From Candidatus Altarchaeales archaeon (GTDB lineage: Archaea; Altiarchaeota; Altiarchaeia; IMC4; SCGC-AAA252-I15), in assembly GCA_014727915.1 (NCBI GenBank), contig WJMO01000006.1:194137-258136 (forward strand): DNA of 64,000 nt, in the 5' to 3' direction. Under the pieces are notes generated by a model. The model saw only the letters and a list, made by a program, of their open reading frames with translations, did not search any database and had not been told where the DNA came from. The position numbers and the translations under genes were made by a program. Of the stretch, positions 15,519 through 23,418 are shown piece by piece. Numbering within the stretch: the stretch's first letter is position 1; every line of letters starts with the position of its first letter.

Positions 15519-15695
15519 TTATTGTATCTGTTCTGCTTCGTCCACCAGCATTATCGGTATGTTGTCTTCTACCTTGTATTTGAGCTTGCATTTGTGGCAT
15601 GTGAGGCTCTCCTCTTTCTCCGAGTCCTTGTATTCGAGGTCACCCTTGCATTTGGGGCATGCCAGGATGTCCAAAAGCTTCTTGTCGAGTGTCAT
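15519..15695 (-). CDS. Trm112-family zinc-finger protein (methyltransferase activator)
   Basis: The 58-residue product MTLDKKLLDILACPKCKGDL... has two CxxC pairs (CPKC and CHKC) and the hydrophobic ending NIPIMLVDEA, which is the Trm112/YcaR pattern. Archaeal Trm112 binds and activates several SAM-dependent methyltransferases that act on tRNA, rRNA and release factor. No such methyltransferase is adjacent. The gene starts at the ATG at 15695 and ends 15 bp before tRNA-Ser on the same strand. Confidence 0.85.
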   Translation of the reverse strand: MTLDKKLLDILACPKCKGDLEYKDSEKEESLTCHKCKLKYKVEDNIPIMLVDEAEQIQ

Positions 15696-15777
15696 ATTCA
15701 GCTATAAGAGAGGAAATATTTGAATAAAAATGGTTTTTAAGGTTTGTTCTGGTAATATGGTAGGTGTCATGTGAGGG

Positions 15778-17013
15778 TTGGGCTATAGAGTGGATGTGAA
15801 GTCTTTTTTTGTGGAGTATGTGGGGTGCACCCGGAGGATGATGGATGCTGAGAGGATCAAACAGTATCTTCTGGCGAACGGTTTGGACTACACGGACAAC
15901 CCCGGAGAAGCGGATTACATTTTCCTAATAACCTGCGGTCTCAACAAGGTGAACGAGGACCGTTGCGTAGACTTCATAAAAGACTATAAGCAGATGAGTG
16001 GGGAGTTGGTTGTGTGCGGTTGCATGCCCTCCATGAACCCGCAGAAGGTCAAGGCAGTATATGGCGGGAGGGTCGTCCACACCTACGACCTGGACGGGAT
16101 AGACGGCCTGTTCCCGGAGTTCACGGTAAAGTTCGGGGATTTGCCGGACGTTAACAGGGGTTTTACGAGGGGTTTGGCTGTGAAGAGGAAGCTGAGGAAG
16201 ATGCGCGAATCCGGGTTGGGCCTTGCATTGAAGGATGTGTTGGGCCACCTGTCTTTCAGGTATCATGGTTTCATGAGCCGCCACAGCAACCCTGTGGTGT
16301 TCAACAACGATTACCTGAGCCTGCGGATATCCTATGGGTGCCTCGGGAGCTGCAGCTACTGCAACATAAAGAAGGCCATTGGGAGGTTGAGGAGCAAGCC
16401 CGTGGACGTGTTGTTGGAGGAGTTGAGGCGAGGGGTTTCAGAGGGAAGATTCATGGTGAATATCATCTCCAGCGACACCGGAGCCTATGGGCTGGACATA
16501 GGAGAGACCTTCCCCGGTTTGCTGAAGGCGATATTGGACGAGGACGAGCGGGTGACCGTCGAGTACGTAGAGGACTTGCACGCCAACTGGGTTGTAAAGT
16601 ATAGGAGCGAGCTCGTCGACCTGGTTGGGACAGGGAGGGTGAATTCCATTCTTACGGCTGTGCAGAGCGGAAGCGACCGTCTGCTGAAGCTGATGAGAAG
16701 GCACACCAGCTTGGAGGAATACAAGAAGGCGTTGGATATGATGAGGGAGGCCAACCCTGAGTTGAAGCTCAGGACGCAGGTGATAGTTGGTTTCCCGACC
16801 GAGTCCGAGGAGGACTTCCAGGAGACCATCGGATTTCTGAGGGCTGCAGGGTTCGACGAGGTTGACGTTTTCAGGTACTATGAGGTGGAGACCATGGACT
16901 CCGCGGTAATAGAGCCCAAGGTCCCGGAGGATGTTGTGGTCGATAGGATGGACAGGATAGAGGAGCTCTTCTCAGAGGGGGAGTTGAAATGCTCTTATAA
17001 CATCTACCGGTAG
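15778..17013 (+). CDS. MiaB/MtaB-like radical SAM methylthiotransferase
   Basis: The 411-residue protein has the two-cluster layout of methylthiotransferases. An N-terminal UPF0004 domain holds the conserved cysteines (VGCTRRMMD, LITCGLNKVNEDR, VCGCMPS), and the radical SAM motif CLGSCSYCNIKKAIGRLRS follows at about residues 187-204. AVQSGSDRLLKLMRRH and IVGFPTESEEDF are the other hallmarks. These enzymes add a methylthio group to modified adenosine (for example t6A37) in tRNA. A C-terminal TRAM domain is absent or very short, as the protein ends soon after the SAM barrel. The start is uncertain: TTG at 15778 or GTG 12 bp later. It converges with cbf5 (2 bp between stop codons). Confidence 0.85.
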   Translation: MGYRVDVKSFFVEYVGCTRRMMDAERIKQYLLANGLDYTDNPGEADYIFLITCGLNKVNEDRCVDFIKDYKQMSGELVVCGCMPSMNPQKVKAVYGGRVVHTYDLDGIDGLFPEFTVKFGDLPDVNRGFTRGLAVKRKLRKMRESGLGLALKDVLGHLSFRYHGFMSRHSNPVVFNNDYLSLRISYGCLGSCSYCNIKKAIGRLRSKPVDVLLEELRRGVSEGRFMVNIISSDTGAYGLDIGETFPGLLKAILDEDERVTVEYVEDLHANWVVKYRSELVDLVGTGRVNSILTAVQSGSDRLLKLMRRHTSLEEYKKALDMMREANPELKLRTQVIVGFPTESEEDFQETIGFLRAAGFDEVDVFRYYEVETMDSAVIEPKVPEDVVVDRMDRIEELFSEGELKCSYNIYR

Positions 17014-17015
17014 GG

Positions 17016-17978
17016 TTAGCTGTTTTTTGACGTCCAACTCTGGGGGTATGTGTCAGGGTGCATCACATTCCTTTCCGGGGATGCTACTTCCCCCTTCTTC
17101 AGGGACATGATCGACGCGCTGTCCTTCAATGCCTTGGCCAATCCTATTATCTCGTCGCGGAGTGTGAACAAGGCGGTGAGGTCGTCTTCTACAATGTTGT
17201 CGGTTAGTTTCGCGACTCCGGGGGCGTTCAAGGGGGCGCCGTGGCATAGTGCGCTTACCGCCGAGTCCTTCACCCATATCTTGGGGAGGTGGTCGACCAT
17301 GGTCTCCATCGGCTGTATGAGCTTCCTCAGCTGTTCCTCGTCCCTGGTCTCCCAAGCGTCCCGGAGGTCGTGGAGTGACACTAGCTTGTCTTCCGTGTAG
17401 GGTCCTGCCTGGATCCTCCTTAGTTCTTGCATGTGGGCTCCCACCCCCAATAGCAGCCCTATGTCGTGGCAGAGCTTCCTTATGTAGGTGCCTGCTTCGC
17501 AGTGGACGTTGAACAGGACATAGGGGCCGTCGCGTTCGATGTACTGTATCGAGTATATGGTCCTAGTCCTCAGCTCACGTTTAACCGCGCACTTCTGCGG
17601 AGGCCTCTGGTATATGGTGCCCTTGAAAAGGCTTAGTGTCTTCTTTATCTGGCTGTTGGTCGTGTCCCCATGGAGCTTCATCAACGTTACGTATGTCTTC
17701 CCTGAGAGCAGAAGGGCTTGGAGCGCCTTTGTCCCGTCCTCCAATGCGACGGGCAGCACCCCCGTTACCTTGGGGTCCAGTGTTCCGCTGTGGCCGGCCT
17801 TCTTCAACCCCATCATCTCCTTGACCCACGCTGTCACCTGGTGCGAGGTTGGACCGGAGGGCTTGTCGATGTTGACTATGCCCTTGCGGATGTATTCTTC
17901 GATGGGTCTCTCACATGGGGGGCTGCCATAGTCTGGGCTTCCCTCCTCCTCGGACTTCACTAGAATCCTTCCATCCAT
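17016..17978 (-). CDS. cbf5: Cbf5, archaeal H/ACA RNP pseudouridine synthase
   Basis: The 320-residue protein has the TruB/Cbf5 catalytic motif GHSGTLDPKVTGVLPVAL with the catalytic Asp (about residue 67), then GKTYVTLMKLHG, RPPQKCAVKRELRTRTIY and GTYIRKLCHDIG, and a C-terminal PUA domain (GAPLNAPGVAK...). It forms the catalytic core of H/ACA guide RNPs with Nop10, Gar1 and L7Ae and modifies rRNA. A good ribosome-binding site GGAGGTGG lies 6 nt before the ATG. It follows the L14e gene in the same operon, a common archaeal arrangement. Confidence 0.95.
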   Translation of the reverse strand: MDGRILVKSEEEGSPDYGSPPCERPIEEYIRKGIVNIDKPSGPTSHQVTAWVKEMMGLKKAGHSGTLDPKVTGVLPVALEDGTKALQALLLSGKTYVTLMKLHGDTTNSQIKKTLSLFKGTIYQRPPQKCAVKRELRTRTIYSIQYIERDGPYVLFNVHCEAGTYIRKLCHDIGLLLGVGAHMQELRRIQAGPYTEDKLVSLHDLRDAWETRDEEQLRKLIQPMETMVDHLPKIWVKDSAVSALCHGAPLNAPGVAKLTDNIVEDDLTALFTLRDEIIGLAKALKDSASIMSLKKGEVASPERNVMHPDTYPQSWTSKNS

Positions 17979-18010
17979 GCAGAACCACCTCCCACAGCTT
18001 ATTCGGAGGT

Positions 18011-18226
18011 TTAAGCCAGGCCAAGGCTTGAAAGCTCCTTAGCCGGGTCTTTGGCGTCCACAACCCATGGTGTGGGCTCCAACTGGCTGCCTGAAACCTT
18101 CTTTTTCCGGGCTCTCGCTCCCTCTACCGTGAATTTCCCGTCTGTTTTTCCGGTGATCACGCAGAATTCGCCTGCATCGCGGCCTCGAGTCTTCTTGCAC
18201 ACCCTGCCAACATCCAATAATGCCAT
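18011..18226 (-). CDS. rpl14e: 50S ribosomal protein L14e
   Basis: The sequence MALLDVGRVCKKTRGRDAGEF...LEPTP matches archaeal L14e: the DVGR.C.K..GR.AG N-terminus and the LEPT segment. The product has 71 residues from the ATG at 18226; an upstream TTG would add five. A TATA box (CTTTATATA, 18256-18264) sits about 30 nt upstream, which favours the ATG. It is co-oriented with cbf5 and probably co-transcribed. Confidence 0.9.
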   Translation of the reverse strand: MALLDVGRVCKKTRGRDAGEFCVITGKTDGKFTVEGARARKKKVSGSQLEPTPWVVDAKDPAKELSSLGLA

Positions 18227-18255
18227 CTTCGTGCACAACATTTAGGGATTAATGG

Positions 18256-18264
18256 TATATAAAG
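18256..18264 (-). promoter_or_regulatory. TATA box for L14e-Cbf5
   Basis: CTTTATATA on the minus strand lies about 30 nt before the L14e ATG. Confidence 0.5.
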
Positions 18265-18450
18265 CCGTTAAAGAGGTGTTTCGTGTTCATGTTGTAGAGC
18301 GTTTCCTGACGTTGTCTGCCATGGTAGCGGACATAGTAGGGAGGGCAGATGCTTAATCCCGGGGGGTATATTCCCTTCCCATTCCATTTGTTTTAGAATC
18401 TGCCACTGCATATTTCCAAGGCAGGCAGGGGCCGGGCAGTATTTACCTGG
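18265..18450. other. Intergenic region with no gene seen
   Basis: Between the divergent L14e and sulfatase-like genes there is a GC-mixed stretch with some short complementary pieces (for example CTGCC near 18320 and GGCAG near 18347) and purine-rich tracts. I see no ORF with a plausible start and no recognisable RNA family. Confidence 0.4.
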
Positions 18451-18460
18451 ATTTATTTAA
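18451..18460 (+). promoter_or_regulatory. TATA box for the first sulfatase-like gene
   Basis: ATTTATTTAA lies 10 nt from its last base to the ATG at 18471, its centre about 15-20 nt upstream. This suggests a leaderless or near-leaderless transcript. Confidence 0.45.
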
Positions 18461-18470
18461 TCCTTTAAGG

Positions 18471-19778
18471 ATGAGATATGTTGTTTTTGTCCTGGTGTTC
18501 CTGGTGGTCGGGGGATTGTATCTCCTTGCGGAGTATCCATCCATATCCGGCTATGGAGACGCTCCAATGTGCGAAGGGTGCAACCTGGTCCTTGTTACGA
18601 TGGACACCACACGAGCAGACCATCTCGGACTGTACGGTTACGACCGTGACACTTCACCCTTCCTCGACTACCTTGGAAACAGGTCCATAGTGTATGAGAG
18701 GTTCTACGCCCCAATACCCGAGACGAACCCCTCCCACGCTACCATGTTCACCTCCAAGCTGCCGTACATTCACAGGCTCCAGTTCAACGGGCAGAAGCTC
18801 AGGGACAGCGAGACCACCCTGGCGGAGATACTGAGGGGAGAAGGCTATGATACCGTGGCTTTCACAAGCGCCAAACACCTGAACCCGAGAACAGGCTTGG
18901 GTCAGGGGTTCAGGGAATTCGACTACCCCAAGCAGAAGGAGAGAAAGGCGACGATAACCACCGACATCGCCCTGGACTGGCTGAGAGAGAAAGAGCAGGG
19001 GAGGTTCTTCATGTGGGTGCACTACTTCGACCCACATTACGGCTACGAACCGCCAACGCCTTTCAGCTTCTACGAGGAGGGGATGGACGAGAACACGGGG
19101 AAGATCGCGAGATACGACGGTGAGATAAGGTATGTGGACTCTGAGGTCAGGAGGCTGTTCGAGTACTTGGAGGACGAGAACCTGCTGCAGAACACCGTTT
19201 TTGTGGTCACTGCAGACCATGGGGAGGGACTCGGAGAACACGGTTACTTCTGGGATCACGGGGACCTGCTCTATGAGGACCAGTTGTGGGTTCCACTGCT
19301 GATATACGTGGACGGGACGCGCTTCAACTCCGGAAGGGTTGGCCAGAACACCCAGCTTATGCCCACGTTGCTAGAAATCCTTGACATAAGGGATGAGCAC
19401 TCGGTCGCTCCATCCCTCTTCTCGGAGGAGGGTCGGGGGATGCTCTTCTTCGAGAGCGACAGGTGCGAAAAGCAGAAGGTAAGCGGGTGCTTTCCAGGAA
19501 AGAGCATCAAGGGAAAATCCGTCGCCGCCCTGAAGGACGACGTTAAGTTCATCGCCACACCCGTGAGAGACGGGATGAGGGAGGAGCTTTTCGACCTTCG
19601 TAAGGACCCTGGAGAGGGCATCAACAGGATATCAAACCCAGGATACGAGGACATCAGGGAGGAGCTTAGGACGAAGGCATTGTCTGTCATGAAGGAGGTG
19701 CACAACAGCGACAGGGACTACATCGAGGTCGACAATGAGACCCTGGAAGTGCTGAAGTCCCTAGGGTATGTGAACTGA
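18471..19778 (+). CDS. Sulfatase-family hydrolase, membrane-anchored
   Basis: The 435-residue protein has an N-terminal signal anchor (residues 2-21) and the sulfatase/alkaline phosphatase core: a metal-binding Asp in LVLVTMDTTRADHLGLYGY, the nucleophile region PETNPSHATMFTS, WVHYFDPHYGY, and VVTADHGEGLGEHG. The position normally held by the Cys or Ser that becomes formylglycine reads Thr in TNPSH, so activity as a classical sulfatase is doubtful; a phosphohydrolase or phosphotransferase role on surface glycans is as likely. The C-terminus ends LKSLGYVN, the same eight residues as the second enzyme at 26235-27794. A terminator follows directly. Confidence 0.85.
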   Translation: MRYVVFVLVFLVVGGLYLLAEYPSISGYGDAPMCEGCNLVLVTMDTTRADHLGLYGYDRDTSPFLDYLGNRSIVYERFYAPIPETNPSHATMFTSKLPYIHRLQFNGQKLRDSETTLAEILRGEGYDTVAFTSAKHLNPRTGLGQGFREFDYPKQKERKATITTDIALDWLREKEQGRFFMWVHYFDPHYGYEPPTPFSFYEEGMDENTGKIARYDGEIRYVDSEVRRLFEYLEDENLLQNTVFVVTADHGEGLGEHGYFWDHGDLLYEDQLWVPLLIYVDGTRFNSGRVGQNTQLMPTLLEILDIRDEHSVAPSLFSEEGRGMLFFESDRCEKQKVSGCFPGKSIKGKSVAALKDDVKFIATPVRDGMREELFDLRKDPGEGINRISNPGYEDIREELRTKALSVMKEVHNSDRDYIEVDNETLEVLKSLGYVN

Positions 19779-19805
19779 ACCAGCATAGTATTACTGCTGG
19801 TTTTT
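19779..19805 (+). terminator. Stem-loop and T-run terminator
   Basis: ACCAGCA and TGCTGGT form a perfect 7-bp stem around a 9-nt loop, followed by TTTTT. It starts right after the stop codon of the sulfatase-like gene. Confidence 0.65.
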
Positions 19806-19863
19806 CGGCGTGGGCCGAAGATAATGTCATTAGGTTATTAAAGCATCTGGAAAATATTAAGAT

Positions 19864-20868
19864 ATGGCGGACAGGAGCCTGTTGATACTGGCAGGGTTGA
19901 TAGCGGTGATGTCGCTTTTAGTGTTGCTAACCGGCTCGAAATCCCATGATGGGGGTATGGTGGGCGGTGACTGCGGGACTGTGAGCCCGGAGGGCAGGGA
20001 CGAATGCTGCGGCAGAAAGAACGCGGACACGCCTCATGACACGTGCGTGGGAAGCTGGAGGTACGACGGCAAGGAAGGCAAGTGCGAGTACGTCTGCCAT
20101 GGCAGCATTACCAACTTCCAAGAGTGCGCTGACGCAGGATATCCGGTCATGGAAAGCTATCCGAGAAGGTGCAGGGGCCCCGAAGGGAAATCCTACACTG
20201 AGGTGATAGACGAGCCATTGGACCCCCCCAAGCCGATAGGGGGGGACCGTGACGAACACGGCTGCCTTACGCCCGCAGGTTACTCATGGGATGGGGAAAT
20301 CGGAGCCTGCACCCGGAGCTGGGAGATAAAGGACGAGAACGTCAGGAGGGCTGCGACAACCGCCGTTGACCACGTGGGATGGGACGACGGTGTGACCGTG
20401 GTAGGGGTCGAGGCCGGAGGATGCCCTGGATGCTATTATGTCACCGTTGAGAAAGGCAGTGACAGGGTGGAGGTCGAGCTGAACAACTGGACTGTCAGGG
20501 ACCGATCGATCACCCCGGAAGAGTGCAGGCTAAAGGGAGGCGAGACCGTCAGCACAGTAGGCGAAAGCGGGGAGGACCCCTGCAACGGCAGGTACAACAT
20601 GGGAGAGGTGACGGGGTTGATATCACCCCACGTATGCTGTGACGCCGGTCCGAGGCCCATATCCTCAGAGGAGGCTGTGGACGTGGCATGGGAGAGCGAA
20701 TGCGTGGAGGTCGGGGCTTTGACTGACCGCATGTACAGGAACGAGGACACGAGAACATGGTGGATAGACCTGGACGCTGAAAAAGCAGGTTGCAGCCCCG
20801 CATGCGTGGTCTATGAGGACACGATGACCGCGGAAGTCAACTGGCGGTGCACGGGGCTAGTCGCCTGA
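19864..20868 (+). CDS. Membrane-anchored Cys-rich multi-domain protein
   Basis: A TM anchor (residues about 6-22) is followed by several small Cys-rich modules known from uncultured archaeal and bacterial surface proteins. They are DECCGRKNADTPHDTC..., YPVMESYPRRCRGPEGKSYTE, and GCLTPAGYSWDGEIGACTRSWEI followed by a PepSY-like stretch (ATTAVDHVGWDDGVTVV...CYYVTVEKG), then CRLKGGETVSTVG...CCDAG, and finally a second PepSY-like C-terminal module ending VNWRCTG. The 334-residue protein thus looks like a string of disulfide-stabilised extracellular modules. No enzyme motif is seen. Its end overlaps the convergent GNAT-like gene by 12 bp. Confidence 0.6.
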   Translation: MADRSLLILAGLIAVMSLLVLLTGSKSHDGGMVGGDCGTVSPEGRDECCGRKNADTPHDTCVGSWRYDGKEGKCEYVCHGSITNFQECADAGYPVMESYPRRCRGPEGKSYTEVIDEPLDPPKPIGGDRDEHGCLTPAGYSWDGEIGACTRSWEIKDENVRRAATTAVDHVGWDDGVTVVGVEAGGCPGCYYVTVEKGSDRVEVELNNWTVRDRSITPEECRLKGGETVSTVGESGEDPCNGRYNMGEVTGLISPHVCCDAGPRPISSEEAVDVAWESECVEVGALTDRMYRNEDTRTWWIDLDAEKAGCSPACVVYEDTMTAEVNWRCTGLVA

Positions 20869-21465
20869 AGACTCCAGGACCAAATGGTTCAGCTCCTCCT
20901 TGAACTTCGGCACAACAGCCTTTGAAAGAAAGTAGAGGCCATTTTTGTCAGGGGTGAGGCCGCGGCCTCTGAAGCGGAGGTTCTCATAGAAGAGCCGGGA
21001 CATGGGAAGCTGTGGCTCCGCATGGACTCTCCCCTCCAAACCGGTCTTTTCGCTCACTATTACCGCGTGTTCCATCAGCCTGGAGCCGACGTGAGAGTAC
21101 TCTCTGCCTTCGGTCCCGTGCATGTTCCACGATGCAGAGTCTATGCGCTCTATCGAAAGCGACTTCGCCCCATGGTATCTACCAGGCTTCACGCACAAGG
21201 CTCCCTCAACACGTTCAACACCTCCGGTTTTGGTTGCGAGAACGTATATCCGATGTTCCCCGGGGATGTCAGTGTTGTATCCGGGGCTCAATTCCCTCAA
21301 TGCCTCCTTGTCAGCGGGGATGGCCTTCCTTATGATGGCGGGGGTCCGCTTCCTCGTTAACGCGTCGACTATGAAGGTCTCCCGCTCGACCAATTTCCCG
21401 ACTATGGGGCCCACGGGAGGCAAAGCCGCATCGGCCGGGGCTGATTGGCCAGCTACGACAGGCAT
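20857..21465 (-). CDS. GNAT-like N-acetyltransferase (probable)
   Basis: In this 202-residue protein the segment IIRKAIPADKEALREL resembles the beta1-alpha1 start of GNAT domains, and GSRLMEHAVIVSEKTGLEGRVHAEPQLPMSRLFYENLRFRGRG resembles motif A/B, where the acetyl-CoA pyrophosphate is bound and the FYENLGF-type helix follows. The N-terminal 45 residues are a Pro/Ala-rich extension. The canonical Q/RxxGxG/A is degenerate (HVGSRL), so I call it GNAT-like only. The substrate is unknown. Confidence 0.55.
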   Translation of the reverse strand: MPVVAGQSAPADAALPPVGPIVGKLVERETFIVDALTRKRTPAIIRKAIPADKEALRELSPGYNTDIPGEHRIYVLATKTGGVERVEGALCVKPGRYHGAKSLSIERIDSASWNMHGTEGREYSHVGSRLMEHAVIVSEKTGLEGRVHAEPQLPMSRLFYENLRFRGRGLTPDKNGLYFLSKAVVPKFKEELNHLVLESSGD

Positions 21466-21614
21466 GATATAACATAGGTAATCATCGGGGAAAAATGACG
21501 CGGACCGCAGGCTAACCTTATTTTAAAAAATGATAGGAATAGTGCGGGATCTGCCGGGTCATTTTTTTGACTGTTAAAGGAGGTCTGGCAGGAACCCGGC
21601 CGTTGAAAACCGGC

Positions 21615-21809
21615 TTATATTACCTGGACTTTCTCTGCCTTGGGCCCGCGCTCGCCTTCAACTACTTCGAAGGATACCCTGTCGCCGTCGCGGATCACGT
21701 TGTCGCCTTCTATCCCGCTTCGGTGGACAAAGTAGTCTTTCCCGTCGTCTCCGGTAATGAACCCGAAGTTCTTTTCTGTGTTAAAAAACTTAACTACGCC
21801 TTCAACCAT
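21615..21809 (-). CDS. Cold-shock-domain protein (CspA family)
   Basis: The 64-residue protein is a complete cold-shock domain with RNP1 KNFGFI and RNP2 YFVHRS, which bind single-stranded nucleic acid. A strong ribosome-binding site GGAGGTGA lies 4 nt before the ATG, in contrast to the many leaderless genes nearby. CspA-type proteins are common in bacteria and present in only part of the archaea, so horizontal origin is possible. Confidence 0.95.
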   Translation of the reverse strand: MVEGVVKFFNTEKNFGFITGDDGKDYFVHRSGIEGDNVIRDGDRVSFEVVEGERGPKAEKVQVI

Positions 21810-21849
21810 GGTTTCACCTCCTTTACTTTGTTTAGATTAGAAATATGGC

Positions 21850-22152
21850 TTACCTCCACTTGGAGTTCCTCAACATTAGCTTTTTGATCCTCTCCGCGAG
21901 CTCGTCCGGGAGGGTGCTCTCATTCCTGAGTCGCTCCACGTACTCTGATGCCCCGTCAAAGGATTGGTTCATGAGCTTCGTCTGTATGTTGGCTGATATT
22001 GTGCCCTTGTTCTCGGGTGTTCCGATCTCGTCTAGCATCTCGTCCAAGTCCATCCGGAAATATTTGCTCTTCCCAACGTCCAACAGCCGTCGCTTCTTGC
22101 CCCCCTTGTTCTTTTCGTTGTGCCTTGAGCGGAAGCTCCTCTTACCGCCCAT
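21850..22152 (-). CDS. Small basic helical protein, unknown
   Basis: From the ATG at 22152 the product has 100 residues with a Lys/Arg/Gly-rich head (GGKRSFRSRHNEKNKGGKKRR) and then acidic amphipathic helices (MDLDEMLDEIG, DGASEYVERLRNESTLPDELAERIKKLML). The frame is open to 22215, where a TTG or GTG start would add a basic extension. The basic head suggests nucleic-acid binding, but no family is recognised. It lies just upstream of the cold-shock gene on the same strand. Confidence 0.5.
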   Translation of the reverse strand: MGGKRSFRSRHNEKNKGGKKRRLLDVGKSKYFRMDLDEMLDEIGTPENKGTISANIQTKLMNQSFDGASEYVERLRNESTLPDELAERIKKLMLRNSKWR

Positions 22153-22359
22153 CTTGGGTTTTTTGGGTCCTCTCGCCAAACCGATCCGTCTCCATCGCCT
22201 CCAATCCACTGGCAAGCCGAAAGCCTCTTCCGGGGGGGTAGCATGTAGAACAAGAAAAACCTTGGCGGCAAATCTTAGACTACAAACGACTTACTCTAGG
22301 ATAGAGATTGCTGAAAGAGTATAAGCAATACAAGCTTAAAAAGGAGGGTATGAGGGGTT

Positions 22360-22554
22360 TCAACCCTCTGAGAGCATCTTGTCCGCTTTTTCCATGAGCA
22401 TCCTCTTCTGATCCTCGGACATCGCCGCCATCACATCGGCATGCTCTTTCATGCCATGGTCCAGCAGGGCCTTCTTAACCTCCTCAGCCGTCTCCCCCGT
22501 GGCTTCGAATTCGCATTCCAAGCCGCTGAGTTCGCTGCACTTCAATGACTTCAT
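22360..22554 (-). CDS. DUF1059 family small protein
   Basis: The 64-residue sequence MKSLKCSELSGLECEFEATGETAEEVKKALLDHGMKEHADV fits DUF1059: a Cys near the N-terminus, a second Cys in (D/E)CEF.A.G.T.EEV and the following H..EHA helix. The function of the family is not known. A GGGTGAT ribosome-binding site precedes the ATG. Confidence 0.75.
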   Translation of the reverse strand: MKSLKCSELSGLECEFEATGETAEEVKKALLDHGMKEHADVMAAMSEDQKRMLMEKADKMLSEG

Positions 22555-22665
22555 CTCATATCACCCAGGTAAGGGATGAGTTTAAACGCATAAAAGACAG
22601 GCAGTAACTTGCAGGAAACCGGATGTCCTGGGCAGCAGAGGGCGGTTTTTGTTAATTTTAATAAA

Positions 22666-22676
22666 ACATATATTAA
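22666..22676 (+). promoter_or_regulatory. TATA box for the KaiC-like / CARDB operon
   Basis: ACATATATTAA lies 16-26 nt upstream of the ATG at 22692. A GAGGTG at 22679-22684 could also act as a ribosome-binding site for that ATG if transcription starts further upstream. Confidence 0.45.
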
Positions 22677-22691
22677 ATGAGGTGTTTTAAT

Positions 22692-23417
22692 ATGGAGGAC
22701 AGGTGCCCAACGGGTATCATGGGATTCGACAATCTGGTAGGTGGTGGTCTGCCCAGGTCCAGGACGGTCCTCGTTAATGGGACCTGCGGGACTGGTAAGA
22801 CTGTGTTCTCGACGCAGTTCCTATACAGGGGTGCCGTAGACTACGGGGAGCCCGGGATACTGGTCATGCTGGAGCAGGACGCCGAGGAGTTCAAAGACGA
22901 CATGCGGTCGTTCAACATAGACCTGAAGAGGCTGGAGGACGAAGGTAAGCTGATAATAATAAACGCCAAGCTCACCCACAGGGAGGGTAACTTCCTGGAG
23001 TTGAAGTCGGAAACCCACGACATAAACCCGGACATGGCTACGGTAGACAATTTGACAGAGGTTATCAGGGGTGCGGTGGATCAGATAGGCGCGAAGAGGG
23101 TTGTGTTGGACAGCCTCAGCTCCATGACGTTGTCGTTCGAGGATTCCAGGAGCCTCCGACATCTCATACTGAACCTGAACTACACTTTGAAGAGCCTGGG
23201 TTTGACGACCTTGATAATCTCGGACGAGATAGCCGGGGACGTGACTGAAGCGGCTGAGAAGTACGTCGTAGACGGTGTGCTGACGTTGAGGTATGTGACT
23301 GTCGGACCGGACCCGGGGAGGACCCTGGTCATCGACAAGATGAGAAAGACACGCCACAGCGAGAACATCCACACACTGAGGTTCGGGGACGATGGGATAG
23401 AGATACTTGAAGAGTAA
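22692..23417 (+). CDS. KaiC-like RecA-superfamily ATPase, single domain
   Basis: The 241-residue protein opens with RCPTGIMGFDNLVGGGLPRSRTVLVNGTCGTGKT, the KaiC/RadC-like start with Walker A at about residues 30-37. It continues with VLDSLSSM (Walker B region) and LKSLGLTTLIISDEI...VVDGVLTLRY, typical of archaeal KaiC-domain proteins. These are widespread in archaea and some regulate archaellum assembly or signalling as autophosphorylating ATPases. The start at 22692 is preferred over an ATG 15 bp upstream. The next gene, for a Cys-rich membrane protein, starts 1 bp after its stop, so the two are a translational pair and may form a cytoplasm-to-surface signalling unit. Confidence 0.85.
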   Translation: MEDRCPTGIMGFDNLVGGGLPRSRTVLVNGTCGTGKTVFSTQFLYRGAVDYGEPGILVMLEQDAEEFKDDMRSFNIDLKRLEDEGKLIIINAKLTHREGNFLELKSETHDINPDMATVDNLTEVIRGAVDQIGAKRVVLDSLSSMTLSFEDSRSLRHLILNLNYTLKSLGLTTLIISDEIAGDVTEAAEKYVVDGVLTLRYVTVGPDPGRTLVIDKMRKTRHSENIHTLRFGDDGIEILEE

Positions 23418-23418
23418 A